From Branchinecta lynchi (taxonomy: Eukaryota > Arthropoda > Branchiopoda > Anostraca > Branchinectidae), in assembly GCA_023053575.1 (NCBI GenBank), contig JAKZAP010000021.1:1509790-1573789 (forward strand): DNA of 64,000 nt, given 5' to 3'. Shown one piece after another: positions 34,440 to 45,850 of the stretch (positions are counted from its first letter, which is position 1; each line of letters opens with the position of its first letter). Under the pieces are notes generated by a model that worked only from the letters and a program-made list of their open reading frames with translations, made no database searches and was not told the origin of the DNA. The position numbers were made by a program, and so were the translations under genes.

Positions 34440-34512
34440 CCCCTCGGTAGCTCAGTGCTTAAGCGTAGGAATAAAACCCGTTCGTCGTGGGACCCAATTC
34501 CGGCAGAGGATA
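34440..34512 (+). tRNA. tRNA-like sequence, probably a pseudogene
   Basis: cctcggtagctcagtgctta contains a good box A (TAGCTCAGTGC), and gggacccaattcc some 40 nt later resembles a degraded box B. The 5' CCTCG can pair with AGAGG at the end except for one base. The D- and T-stems do not pair well and no anticodon can be assigned, so this is a tRNA remnant or tRNA-derived repeat at best. Confidence 0.3.
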
Positions 34513-34639
34513 ATTTTTGTCTTTTAGTTCACTATTTTAGTAAACAAGGACCGACAAAGTTTTCCTAATTTGTTCTGGAACGTGAAGAAAAGGAAATTTG
34601 GTTCCTGGAGGAGACGTGCCTAATAGTCACAGCCGGTAG

Positions 34640-36390
34640 CTTGCCAGACAATTTATCCTTGAGGAATATTAGTTCGTATAATCTGCATTTGGTAAATGCT
34701 GTGAATGATGCTCTTGAAAAAAGGTTACATGTTTTGTCTATTTTTATTGATTTTAAAAAAGTATCTGACGGAGCAAAACGGATAAGTCAGCTACATTTTA
34801 TTAGAGCTATATTTCGGCTCTTCTTGGCAAGGGTCCTAAATATAGAAGGGCCGAAATATAGCTCTAATAAAATGTAGCTGATATTTTTTCAGCTACTGAA
34901 AAAATATCAAATATGATTTGACAAAACCGTCAAATCATATTTGACGGTTTTGCTCCGTCAAAGATGATTCGCAGTCAGCTTGGGTTGAAGGAATATTTAT
35001 TGAAACAAGTATTTGAAACAGTCGTTTTTAGTATACTGTTGAATAGGTTGAGTGGTTTAGGAGTTCGGGAAACATGTCTTAGATGGCTTGAATCTTACAT
35101 GCATGGAAGAAAATTATATAATAATGTATACAGAACAAAACATCGAGTGTTGTTGATGTATCATGTGGTGTTCCACAGGGTTCTGTCCTAGGTCCTTTCT
35201 GTGTTTGGTTTATGTACATTGTCTGAGATTTTATATAGTAGGATTCCTGACATATTTTACGGATGACAATACAATTTTAGTTACAGGGAAAACATTAGAG
35301 GAACTGGTAGATAACGCAAAGCGAGCGCTCCGAGGTCTAAATGTTTTCGTGTCTGAGAGTTTACTTGCACTGAATGCTAAAAAGACAAATTATATGGTGT
35401 TCAAAAGAACTGGAACACATGAAAAACTGCCACAGCCAATAACATTCAATGGCGTGACACTTGATCGAATAGAAGAAAAAGATTATCTTGGATTCAGAAT
35501 AAATTGTATTATCTTGGAAAAAACACAGAGATGTTGTGTCTTCTAAAGTATCAAGAGGAGTTGGTATGCTGCGCCGTTTCAAAAATATATTTCCTACCAG
35601 CGTTCTTATTCAGTTATACCATTCATTAATAACACCTTACATTTATTATGGTCGTTCACTTTGGGATAGCAATTTACAAATATAATACAGAAATAATAAG
35701 ATACAGGAAAACAAAGCTCTACGGGCAAATAGGTAAGTACGAAAGAGGTGTTGTGAGTACTGATTCTATATTTCGAAAGTATAATATTTTAAATGCTGAC
35801 AAATTAGAGATTACCAGATTGGAACGTTTGTATACTAGTGTCTTTACGAACTTGGCCCAAAAGTGTTTCTTGATTTATTTAAAATGAACATGTTTAATCA
35901 CGAGTAGGCTATAACAAAAGAAATGCGGAACTACTGGCGAGCCAATCGAGAAACACTACGCATTCGGGCTTCGTCATAAAGCATATGGGAACCGCATTTT
36001 GGAACTCTATTCCTTGTGAAATCCAGAATGCGGTAAGTTTAGCTCGCTAAAGAAATATTTCTTGACAGGCCACCATTGATAAAGTTTTACCCCATTTGTT
36101 TAGTTGATTGGTTGATTTTGGAACGACGGCATGGTTTCCCACTTACTGTTTGTTGTTGTTGTTGTTCTTCTTCTTTGCTTTCTTCCTTCGTTTCTTTTTG
36201 TTCTTCCTCTTTCAGTTTTCTTCTCTTTTTTGAAAAAGTATGTGAAAATTAAGTTTTATTTTTACTGCCCCCACAGGCCCATTCGGGCTTTCCTGCAGTC
36301 AGAAGTATCAGCAACACGTTTAAAGGATGTTAAGAGGGTTAAAAAGGTGTGTTCATGCAGTTTAGCATGTAAAAGTTGGTTTGTATAATA
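34640..36390 (+). pseudogene. Degraded CR1-like reverse transcriptase, split by a MITE
   Basis: 34641-34766 encodes LHVLSIFIDFKKVSD (palm motif A). After a MITE the reading continues KQVFETVVFSILLNRL, then LRWLESYMHGRKLYNNV. From about 35160 it reads CGVPQGSVLGP, then YFTDDNTILVTGKTLEEL with the YxDD motif as YFTDDN, and LLALNAKKTNYMVFKRTG. The C-terminus is recognisable to about 36070. The 3' UTR ends aataaagagtattaaattga. Frameshifts and the insertion disable it. Confidence 0.87.
34768..34992. mobile_element. Hairpin MITE inserted in a reverse transcriptase
   Basis: gacggagcaaaacggataag, then ttttattagagctatatttc, facing copies of tagctctaataaaatgtagc, a second hairpin aaccgtcaaatcatatttga, and agatgattcgcagtcagctt. 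The LINE sequence aaaaagtatctga before and aacaagtatttga after the insertion looks like a diverged target duplication of about 13 nt. Confidence 0.75.
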
Positions 36391-36493
36391 AAGAGTATTA
36401 AATTGAAAAAATATAGGAAGTTCGTACAGGTCGAATAAGGCGCTTCAGATGTTTGATTTCCTATGATGTAAACTATTAAAAGTCAGGATTTCT

Positions 36494-36620
36494 TTGTTGA
36501 CTCTCAACGCCTGTTTCCCACGCTCACTGCCCCCCACCCCCTCCCTCGACCATATACAAATTTGGGCAAGTTACTGGCTGGCACACAAGGCTTCATTAAA
36601 ACAAGAAGTACACTATAAAA
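36494..36620. other. Intronic unique-looking stretch
   Basis: A C-rich run precedes the MITE at 36625. I see no coding evidence. Confidence 0.4.
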
Positions 36621-36624
36621 AAAA

Positions 36625-36775
36625 AGGTCTTGCAGTATTTACTACTGCGATTAATCTTGTATCTAAAAGATTATCTTATCTCTAATTCGGATTAATCTTA
36701 TCTCAGTAAAGATAAGATTAGTCCCAGTAGCAAATACTGCAGTTAACTTTAATTCTTATTAGGAGAAACTTTTTA
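36625..36775. mobile_element. MITE with ggattaatcttatctc arms, second copy
   Basis: gcagtatttactactgcgat at the left faces gtagcaaatactgcagttaa at the right, with internal gattaatcttgtatctaaaa and ataagattagtcccagtagc. It is the same family as 23290-23450. Confidence 0.8.
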
Positions 36776-36867
36776 CACCTGTACGGATTTCGCTGGGGAG
36801 AAATTCTGCTACATTGTTTTCAGCCTGTTTATATTTGAGTCTCATATTTGACTACGTTAAATGGATA

Positions 36868-37012
36868 TGTGCACTGAGTTTCATTCGAGCGATACTTCGG
36901 CCCTTACTGGCAAGGGTTCTCTTCAGGTTCAAGCCCACAAATATCCCTTCTGAAGTATACGTTGAACGCAATCAAATATAATTCGCAGTCAGCTTGGAAG
37001 AAATACTTTTTC
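36868..37012. repeat. Hairpin MITE fragment (CTTGGCAAGGGTCC family)
   Basis: cgatacttcggcccttactg and gcaagggttctcttcaggtt, then caaatataattcgcagtcag and cttggaagaaatac. Diverged. It is about 95 nt from the donor of the 37.1-kb guanylate cyclase exon, on that exon's 3' side. Confidence 0.65.
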
Positions 37013-37106
37013 TATAAAGGCCTTTGCATGCATAGCACCATTGCTATGTCACTGTTCCTATGGTGTGCTCTACTCATTTTACTTAGTGTAATAAAATTCT
37101 TCTTAC

Positions 37107-37211
37107 CTTTAAACTTCCACGAGAACAGTATTCTGTAAGGATACAGAAGTGGGGGGCTTCGATCCACGCCCCAATAAATGATGCCAGATTATCATGATGT
37201 AGATCCCTCAT
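37107..37211 (-). CDS. Receptor guanylate cyclase, kinase-homology domain exon 2
   Basis: This exon encodes 35 residues of the kinase-homology domain N-lobe and hinge. Visible motifs are MRDLHHDNL, the FIGA beta-4 region, ILTEYC (hinge) and SRGSLK, all typical of animal receptor guanylate cyclases such as natriuretic-peptide receptors. The minus-strand acceptor is ctttttcag/ATG and the donor AAG/gtaagaa, phase 0 on both sides, so it fits without correction between the 47.3-kb and 30.1-kb exons. One oddity is FIGAWIEAPH: most relatives have Cys where this protein has Trp after GA. The intron downstream is 6,935 nt and holds a LINE, a duplicated segment and two composite repeats. Confidence 0.93.
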
Positions 37212-37899
37212 CTGAAAAAGAATTTTTAACTTCAGACAGCAGGTTTGCAGGAAAGCGAAGGGGGATGTAATCCCCCCCCCCCCTTAATTGGTGACCCGGG
37301 GAGATAGACAACGGATTGAGAAACCAACACAGTTTTCTTGTGGTGTATTTGTTCTTTTGCATGTAATTGTTTGTTGCATTCATTTGTACTGTCACACGTG
37401 TGTTATATGTATTGGTATGTTACATGTTCTGAAAACTAACGCACGTGGAGGAATATTTACGATACAGTCTAATTTTATTGTTATCAATCTTACTACGCAT
37501 CATAATGTATGAGTAATACAAAAAAAAATGGAATTAGAAAGATGACTGAAAACGAAAACAACACAGCGATAGCCTACACCAAATTCTACACCAAATTCAA
37601 GTTCTTTTTACTGACAAACCTATACGAACTCATAGACAGAAAACAAAATCAAGTTACTAAACAAAATCCCAAGGGCTCTATGGCCCGTTGGTTGGGAAAC
37701 AGTTACCTTTATAATAAAATAAATAAGACACCAGGTGTTGTTAGAACATACCGTTTTAAAGGCTTAGATAAGTTGAGAACTTCAGCATTTAACCGACAGC
37801 GAAGAAACAAAACCACAGTGTTGCTCTCGCAAAACTTTAGTCGGCGAAGCTGGACAAAGTTTGCCACAACACTTCACGTTGCCCAGGCAACGTAGGTCT

Positions 37900-39240
37900 A
37901 GTTGCTACTGGGATTAAGCTTCTCTCTGCTTCGCATTAATCTTATCACTAAACTTTTACATAAATGATCTTTGTCGTGTATCCAGTCTTATATCGTCGAC
38001 AAATACTTGTGTTAGTGATGATGTTAAAGCGATTTTGCCGTGTTTCGCTGACGATTCGCATTTGACTGTAGCTGCTAGGACCGAAAATGAACTATTAGAA
38101 GTTACGGCACAAAATATGCAATACATTGAAAAGTGGATGAGAGTTAACAAGTTGAAATTGAACCATACGAAATCTTGTTTTGTAATATATGGTAGAAGTT
38201 CGAATTATTATCCTTGGATAATTGATATAAAAGTTGGTGGTCAAACAATTAAACGTAGTGCAAGTACTCGTTACCTTGGAGTTATTATTGATGAATGTTT
38301 AAGTTTCAAAAATCATATTGCATGTATTAGTAGTAAATTAGCCAGGAATGTTGGAATTATTAGAAAACTTAAACATATTTTCCCTCAGAATATATTAAGA
38401 ATGTTATATTTTTCAATGGTGCATCCGTATCTGTTATATTGTTGTCTGGCATGGACAAAAACTTTTGTAAGCCACCTTACTCCTTTACGTGTGATACAGA
38501 ATATGGCAATAAGAGTATTGTCCGGTGATGGTCGAAATATTTCCGTAAGACACCGTTATCAGGAGCTTCACATTTTACCTTTTGCGGGAATTTGTAAGTT
38601 TTATGACGCTTTATTTATGTACAAACATTACAATGAAGTTTTACCCCAGTGCTTTTCTCAGTATTTTTCCCGTGCGTCATCTTTTCACGAACATGGAACT
38701 CGTAGTTCGCAGCTCATCCGTAGGCCGGTTGTAGTAACTAGTAGATCGAGATTTAGCATTAGACATGTTGGGCCTTTAGTATGGGAAGGTTTGTCGACAG
38801 AGTTAAGGTCATGTAGTGTTTTACTAGATTTTCGTAGCATGTTAAAGGTTCATTGTTTTGCTGTATATGAATTTGATGCGTTATTCTCAGCCGTTTAAGT
38901 TGTGTTTTATCATTAAGTTTTTGTTTTGGATAGTTAGTGGTGATTCTGGTTGAAAATGAGTTTGTTTTTGGTTGATTTTCTGGTTGGGCGTCCCAGACCG
39001 CGTAAGTCAAGCTCCTTTATTTCTTTCTTTCCCTTTTTTCCTTTGTTTTTGTCGAAGTTTTGTTTTTATTAATGTTTTGTTTTGAGGGTAATTAGTCCCT
39101 TACAGGTTCGCCTCTGGGCATTGAAGATTCCATTTTTTTTTAATAAACCCTTCGTTCATTCATTAACGAATGGACAACATTGATTGGTAGAAGTATAATT
39201 AATCCAAGTATCAAATACTGCAGTTAACTTTAATTGTTGC
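37900..39240. mobile_element. MITE of the ggattaatc family split by a LINE
   Basis: gttgctactgggattaagct at 37901 and atcaaatactgcagttaact at 39208 are the two halves of the element seen intact at 36625-36775. The reverse transcriptase copy at 37942-39165 lies between them. Confidence 0.7.
37942..39165 (+). mobile_element. 5'-truncated LINE with long intact reverse transcriptase C-terminus
   Basis: The frame is open from about 37945 to 38898. It begins LNFYINDLCRV, then LPCFADDSHLTVAARTENEL, with the catalytic YADD as FADD. It continues LKLNHTKSCFVIYGRSS, STRYLGVIIDECLSFKNHIA, LYFSMVHPYLLYCCLAW, LRVIQNMAIRVLSG and FSIRHVGPLVWEGLSTELRS near the end: the palm, thumb and conserved C-terminus of a CR1-like element. 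No stop or frameshift is seen across 287 codons or more, so it is the youngest LINE in the window. The 3' UTR ends aataaacccttcgttcattc, an ATTC-type tail. The N-terminal half and the endonuclease are missing. Confidence 0.92.
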
Positions 39241-39389
39241 AGACTTTTATTTACAAGGACGTATTTCCTTTTGTTAAAATAGTATTCTCTGTCTGGTGCC
39301 AGGTAACAAATAGGCATTGGAATACAGACGCTGTCCACTTTATAAGACTTTGGAAGGAGTCGCTTACCGGCACTGATGGCAGACCCCTT

Positions 39390-40090
39390 GGGTAGCTTGC
39401 GATTAACAGTTGCTCTGACATACCCTCGAAACCATGTGAGATGGTCATCGGGGTTAGGGGTATATTGGAAAGTGTTTCAGCCCGATTCCCCCTTCCATTT
39501 CCAAACTTCTTCCACTCAAATAAGATATCAATCTTCGACCTTTTCTCTACTCACCCGCCAAATAGAAGACCGACACAGTCTTGGCAGCTTTCTCTGCCGC
39601 TCGATCAGATACCCCCCCCCCCCCCCCACTCCGCCCCCTCTTGATACAGGAGATCTGCGATGAAGTGGCACGGAACAGTCCTTCTGTCGGTAACGGAAGT
39701 TCGTTATGTTGCGGGATCGTTGGCCACTTGCAATACAGATGAAGTGGGGATAGAAAGCTAAATGGAAGAGGGGGGGAGGGGGATTTTCGGGATATCTGGA
39801 AACACGCCATGCCGTTTTCTCACAACTGCGGTGCTGAATGGTACCAAAACCAAATCCACAAAATCGTTTGGGGGACCAGGGATTAGACATAAGACACCAG
39901 ACTTAACGCTGCAACTGCTAACTATAAGATACTTATTCGCCAGAACACTCATTAAAGTTTAACTGAAGAGGCAACTTATTTTTACATCTAATACAACGAA
40001 GCCGTGATATTTGTCAATTCCTTTTTTCCCTTCTACGTTTCCCTCCCGCGGCGAACAACAAACTCAACGGAAACTATGGCAACTTTGACG
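39390..40090. other. Stretch with C/G runs and no recognised gene
   Basis: It contains a poly(C) run (39611-39627) and short frames on both strands that overlap. tccgccccctcttgata follows the C run. No family match within the window. Confidence 0.45.
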
Positions 40091-40113
40091 TGAGAAAAAC
40101 ATCGTAAACTTAA

Positions 40114-41689
40114 AGGACCCCTCGCACTATTTAGGGAAGCTCGGGGTTGACCCGGACACTAATTTTCCACTTCTTGCTAGGCCGCATTTTTTGGCGGATT
40201 TACACCATTTTTGTTGTCAAATGTTTAGAATGTCTGGAAGAATAGCTGGTAATTTTTTCAGTTTTTTTTTCTACATCAGGTTTTTTAGTAAACATTTCTT
40301 TCTGTTTTCAATTTGTCCGAACCAACCCCGTACCCATGGGGTTGATTCGGACGAACCCGGGTTGGTGCGGGCATCATTTTTTTATTTTATTTTATAATCG
40401 ACACTTAAACATTTTTAAAAGTGGAAATGATGATATAGCACCTCAAATTAAAACGAAAATCCTTCATTTGTACTTTCAGTTAACCTACACTTAACCTGGT
40501 AATTTCAAACTTATGTCAGTATAAATTCTACAGAAAGGTGATTTTATCGCAGAAAAAATATATTCAAGCCCCTCACAGGTTTTCTTCCAACGAATCTCCA
40601 TTTTTGTTCGGCTTTCCCACACAAGAAACACATTGATTTTACCTTTTCCCAAATGATCTTCACAAGGACGAATTCACGTTTTTTTTCCTCCTTGAACATT
40701 TCGTAAATATTAAATTCATTAAATACAAATTTTTAATGTTTTACTTTATCGTAGACAATTCTACTACCTAAGTTTCTTTGGTTGTGGCCTCCCCTTTTAA
40801 GCGTTCATTTTTCTCAATTTTGATAATTAATTCGGTGAGCAAATAAGGATTCTGATATTATCTTTTGTATTTTTCCAACTAAGTTTCGAGTTTTATGTGG
40901 TATCAAGTAGGCAAAGACTGTCCGAACCAACCTCCTCAAACCTGTCCGAACCAACCCCACCCTGACTAAAATAAAAAAAAAATGGCGTACCACAGGAATA
41001 TTAAGTCGATATTAAGTGATCTATCTCGAAAATACTAAGCAGGCTCTAAACCATCATCACTAAGCTATATCTTAACGTTTAATCGCCTTTCAATTACCAT
41101 TAATCTTTGCGGTACAGATTTTTACCCTACCACGAGCTAAAAACTTTTACGTCAAGAAAACCAATTTTTCAAGTTTTTTTTTTATCAAAACCGGAAAAGC
41201 ACGAAAGTTTGGTACAAAGTTAGTTAACTAAAAGGCAGATCTTATGTATTTTTTTTCAGATTTTAGTGACAACTTTTAATATTTGTTTCGCGGGTGTCCA
41301 GACCAGCCCGTATCCGATCCAACCCCGAGCTCCCCTACTATTGAACTTACAGTATTTTAAAATATTTGAATGCTTTAAAACTAGGCTCTGTTTTCAACAA
41401 AGAACCCACGGTTTTTGCTGTTTTAAGCCGTTTCCGAGACCCGTTGACTTAGGGCGAAAACAGGGAACAAATTTAAATAACCAGTTTTTCTGATGGAAAA
41501 ACTTTTCGCAGACAATCGTCGACAGCGTGATACACATCAAAGGTAGCCAATCACGGCAAGTGAAAAAATCAGCGTGGTTTTGTTGGAGGGGATATAATGT
41601 ACCGTACGAAATTGGGGTCTCTGGGTTTAGAAATATCTGTAGTCATTATGGAAGTAGGTTACGTTAGTATTATAGGTAAGACAGGTCCT
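40114..41689. mobile_element. TTAA-flanked AGGACC element interrupted by another transposon
   Basis: TTAA at 40110-40113 and 41690-41693 flanks AGGACCCCTCGCACTATT and a right end ACAGGTCCT. The right body (41337-41689) carries cgagacccgttgactta and gaaattggggtctc, as in the 16.3-kb and 61.4-kb copies. The insertion 40133-41336 divides it. Confidence 0.85.
40133..41336. mobile_element. 1.2-kb DNA element nested in the TTAA element
   Basis: Ends AGGGAAGCTCGGGGTTG and CAACCCCGAGCTCCCCT are inverted repeats with one mismatch. Flanking actattt (40126-40132) and actattg (41337-41343) give a 6-bp or longer target duplication. Near the ends and inside, tccgaaccaacccc-like repeats occur in both orientations (40315-40370, 40918-40965). 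AT-rich interior, no transposase frame. Confidence 0.85.
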
Positions 41690-41699
41690 TTAAGGGAAT

Positions 41700-41995
41700 A
41701 TGGTCGTCCAGGGTACCATCCACACACGTTCCATTCGCAAGAATTTGTACAAGTACGCTCTGGAAATATTTTCTGGACCCGGCACAGACTAACGCCTTGA
41801 CCCCTTCTTTATTGATGAAAGCCCAAGCAAGCACAAGGGCACGACAGATCACAGGGGCTTTAAAAATTGCCGACATCATCCATTCGAAAACTCGTGAAAT
41901 CGTAATACCACAGCCGAAAACACGCAGTGACGCCTCCTTTGCATCGATAAGATTTTCGGTAAATGTCAATCAATCAATCAATCAATCGTTGTAAT
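41700..41995 (+). mobile_element. Probable LINE 3' end with (ATCA)n tail
   Basis: The segment finishes gtaaatgtcaatcaatcaat, a simple-sequence tail like those of the LINEs here. The preceding 250 nt are open on both strands but not recognised. Confidence 0.5.
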
Positions 41996-41999
41996 TTGC

Positions 42000-42540
42000 C
42001 AGAATATTTTACAAAATAGCAGTCGCATTGTCAAGACATATTAAAAAAAAAACGAGTTAAAATGAGCACACACACAAAAACAAGACGCACATTATCTGTC
42101 ATTGTAGTGCTGAACAAAGTAGGGGACAAAAGATGAACTGTATCGCTCGCTGGAGTTTGCAGGTGGTTGCTTTAGGGTGACTTTAGAGGCTGATTTACTT
42201 CTTGTCACGGGACCATCGACCGTAGCACAGTTGGGTAGGATCTGCCTATGTCTTTCGGGAGCAAGACACTTTTTCCCCAAACCTCATAACTGCTTCAGCC
42301 TTCAAATTTGGACATTGACCTCTTCTGGGTCAAATAACAATCGCGTTGTCCAAATAGGTGTTGAAAGGTGTATTACGGCGTAAAAAGCTTATTACATATT
42401 CCTCTTTTGACAGACGGATAAATCTTTTTATTCACCAAAAACTTATCATGGTTCACGCCAAATTTGTTTGGTATAGTCATGCATACAACTTATGAGCACA
42501 CACATGAATCATAATAGGCCAACGAATATAGGGCTACAAC
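42000..42540. other. Unannotated stretch
   Basis: No protein-like frame or recognised repeat, apart from short frames overlapping on both strands at 42092-42383. Confidence 0.4.
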
Positions 42541-42559
42541 GGTCATAAATAAAATTATA

Positions 42560-43045
42560 AATTTAAACTAGCAGCTCAGCTTATGCTCCATTATACAACT
42601 TTAAAAATGAAGGGCGGGCACATTTAATTGGCTGCAACTTTTCAACCGCAGTAGTTACCTTGCGAGGGAGCCGTTTTGTCAGCTTTTCAGAAGGGAATAT
42701 TTGTGGATTGGGTGATTCAGAGATTTGATACCATACTCCATGCAGAGTTTCAGCCTTCGTTCATGTAAGGATTCGATTTCGAATTTACGTAGTAACTCTT
42801 CATAGGACCTCTCGGCCACCTTTGACGCTACGATTAGAGCTCTTTTTAATCTTCTCAATTCTGGCGGTCTGTTGGACTGTGAGGCAAAATGACAAACGAG
42901 CCGTCTCCGTATTCTAAATTTGGTTGGATAAATGAAATATAAATCCGGAACAAGTGTTTAGTAGGTGCCCCATGCCTGGACATGAGCTTAAGCATCTGAA
43001 GTCCGGCATTCCCTCGCTTTATCATGCTTGTGCTTTCCATTTTAA
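42560..43045 (-). pseudogene. Reverse transcriptase C-terminal remnant
   Basis: On the minus strand: MIKRGNAGLQMLKLMSRHGA, LFRIYISFIQPNLEYG, then after a frameshift KRALIVASK, SYEELLRKFEIES and RRLKLCMEYGIKSL. This is the thumb and C-terminal region of a non-LTR reverse transcriptase; the catalytic region is absent. Confidence 0.82.
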
Positions 43046-43277
43046 ATCTTAAGTTAAGATTATCCCTAGGAGTTTAATTTTTTCTACTCTCAAGGAATCT
43101 GAAATTTCAAGAAGAAAAGTAGCGCTGAAAGATTTAAAAAAAGAAATTGTCATAGGGCTTGATTTACTATCATTCACACTCATTCTCGATATCAAAGCTT
43201 GCATTTTTACTTTATTCACAATATCTTCAACTTGACTCGAATCCTCTCTCCAACAAACTTCAACAGTTCTATTATCA

Positions 43278-43661
43278 CACTGTCAGAAGTTTCATAACAG
43301 ATTGCGCATAACACTTTCAATAATGACACCTTTTCACTTAGAAATAAAGTGTTATGACCAATTAAGTTTATACTATTTCGTGCCTAGATCTCCAACAACA
43401 CCTTCAATAGGTAAAAATACTACACTGTCAGAAGTTACATAACGACAACAGAAGGATACGCGGTTTCAACAGATAACACTTTGGGATGTTATCTTTTATG
43501 TTTCTTTCGTTCCCGTTAGTATTTTTACCAATTGAAAGTGTTGTTGGACATCTAGGCACGAAGTAGTGTAAACTTAATTGGTCATTACACTTTATTTCTA
43601 AGTGAAAAGGTGTTATTCTTGAAAGTGTTATACGCTATCTGTTATAAAACTTCTGACAGTG
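43278..43661. mobile_element. CACTGTCAGAAG MITE, 384 bp
   Basis: Ends CACTGTCAGAAGTTTCATAA and the right-hand TTATAAAACTTCTGACAGTG are inverted. Inside, aataaagtgttatgaccaat and attggtcattacactttatt form further arms. An internal cactgtcagaagttacataa at 43432 suggests a nested copy. The flanks tatca and catca may be a 5-bp duplication with one mismatch. The second copy is at 50093-50390. Confidence 0.83.
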
Positions 43662-43969
43662 CATCAACATACTTCCATCGATTTCAAATTCTTCAGCTAT
43701 ATCATTAATCATAACTAAAAAAAGATGGCACCCTGGGGCACAACACGAAGTACCGCTTTTGGTTCAGAGTAAACATTCCGATACTTTAAAATCTACCTCT
43801 TAAAAAACTTTTGAATTGTTTTTATTGCTCTGGAATTAACGTTAAAGAAGACTAGTTAGATAATTTGAAGTTGACGTACATTTTCGGTTTCCATACTGTC
43901 GATGAACTAGCAATGGTTCTATTTCTATACCAATCAGTAACAAAACTTTCGTATATTTTATTTATATTT

Positions 43970-44400
43970 CCTCGGGACGCGCTGTAATAAGGCCAATAAT
44001 TATAACAGAGCCAGATTCTATTTTCCCTTATGCAGAGCCAATCAGATCGCTTGGTTGGTTCCGCCAGCAGGCCGAGGAGAGGGGCAGCGCCGTCAGGGTT
44101 GCCACGGGAAGCACTAAAAGTTCTACTTTGTTGGAAGCGGAAGAAACAACTTGTCTTCAAAAGAACAGTTTTGTTCTGTTACGACTGCTTATTGTTAGTT
44201 CGAGGACCAAATGCCTGTGCATCTGTTAATTTAATAGCTTTTTACGTCAAATTGTACTGGTGTACTTCACTTTTCTGATCTTTAGATGCATGCAATTTTT
44301 TTTATCAGCGTGGCAACACCGAACACTGCATCGCTAAGAACCTATTGAGTTCCTATTTGAACAGGCATGTGTATTAAGACGTACACAACACTTATTTGAA
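43970..44400 (+). repeat. Dispersed repeat shared with 63540-64000
   Basis: Shared phrases in opposite orientation to the 63.7-kb copy include cagatcgcttggttggttcc, ggccgaggagaggggcagcg and gttctactttgttggaagc. The right part carries gtggcaacaccg and aacaggcatgtg. No coding content is recognised. Confidence 0.8.
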
Positions 44401-44639
44401 GAATGCTTAAGTCCGTGTAAAACCAGCACGACTGTTCAAAAAATATATTTCTGTGGCAACTCGACCTGTTTTTAACGCGTCCAGTAAACCCGAAAAAATA
44501 CTGTTGCTGGGTGTGAGCTAGGATGCCAAGGGGCATCAAAACTAGCAAGCTGACTGCGACCAGGGTCGACGGCACTAAAAGGTAAGTTAGCTGGAATTAC
44601 GGGTAAGTCTGCTAAGCTAAAGGCTGAAGAGGACCCTTG

Positions 44640-45020
44640 CCTTAAAGCAGCCAAAATATGACCGACTGCTAAAGAGAGTTGTGAGGATTTACTTTAAAGA
44701 AGGATTAAAACTTGTTATTAAGTTTCGGTGACATTTTTTACAGTTCGGAGAGGAGAGAAACTATACTGGTAATGTCGTGGAAAGACTGGTCCTCTTTTCT
44801 TCTGCCCAACGTGTTGGATAGCGAACGGCGATTTGAGCCATTTTATGTGTGAGTGTGGAGAGCTGAGTGATCTAAGATCCGAGGTATATGGCTAAGGAGT
44901 GTTTGGGAAAGAGTGGAGGTTTAAAATATTAAAAAGTGCACAATTTCATGATGCAAGAATGTTGAGGAAATTCCTCCGGATTGGTTTGCGGCACCGCGAT
45001 CTATGTTTTCAATGGTAATA
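44640..45020 (+). pseudogene. Decayed zinc-knuckle LINE C-terminus
   Basis: Broken frames give RIYFKEGLKLVI, then CPTCWIANGDLSHFMCECGE, recognisably the C-x2-C-x7-H-x4-C knuckle of the families at 1.3 and 4.6 kb. Several indels and stops. A LINE-like AT-rich UTR follows. Confidence 0.7.
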
Positions 45021-45549
45021 TTGTCTGTTGATGTTTGATAAAAGTCGAAAATTAATTTTATTATTTAGATTTTAATTTATCGCTACATCTGAATTTCTCT
45101 CTCAGTAAATTGAACTTCAAGCAAACGTTCAAACAGTTCTACAACAGAAGAACCCTCAGTTTTTGTCTTCTGCTTGATGTTCTCATAAGTATTGAAGTAT
45201 TTATTTACGTACTAAATTATATAACACTAGACAACTTGGTCTATTGCCCTAGAAGGAAAAGAATCTTGTGTAGGCCTAGCTAAACTACAACTTAAAGATT
45301 AACAGTTACTTTAATTTTTAATTTGCCATAAAAACGAAAAACAACTCGATGGGTGGTTTATGAAATTCGAGTCATAAAGCGAGTGACTAAAACCTTGTTG
45401 GTCGTGAAAACACAATGGTGGGCGACACAAACGACGGGCTTTTGTGTAAATATATTCTATATTTGAATAAATGTAATTATTATTATTATTATTATTATTA
45501 ACTTTTAATTCAGCTTTCGCCATAAACTAACATACAAATAACAAACAAA

Positions 45550-45850
45550 CAAAAACAACACTATGGTACAACATCAATGTATCTCCAGCAGATGCCTCCA
45601 AACTGGTAGATTGTGGAAAATGGGGTTTGCTGCCACGATGATAAGACAGTTCTCCGACCGCCATAACCTTACAACCAAAGATGACCGGGCTTTACGAGCA
45701 AGTTCATCAAAACTACAGCAATGGTTCTGGACAAATGCCTGACTTCTGCTCTCTCGAGCCGGCAGACGAATCAGACGCCTAAATATTCTCTTGTAACAAG
45801 CCTCCAGATTACAGTACGACCTGTTAGTACAACAATAAGGATAAGGACGA
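45550..45850 (-). pseudogene. Reverse transcriptase C-terminal remnant
   Basis: The minus strand reads YCCTNRSYCNLEACYKRIFR, RLIRLPARESRSQAFVQ and SLVVRLWRSENCLI, a pattern like the thumb of non-LTR elements. A TTA-repeat microsatellite at 45478-45500 lies beside it. Confidence 0.55.
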
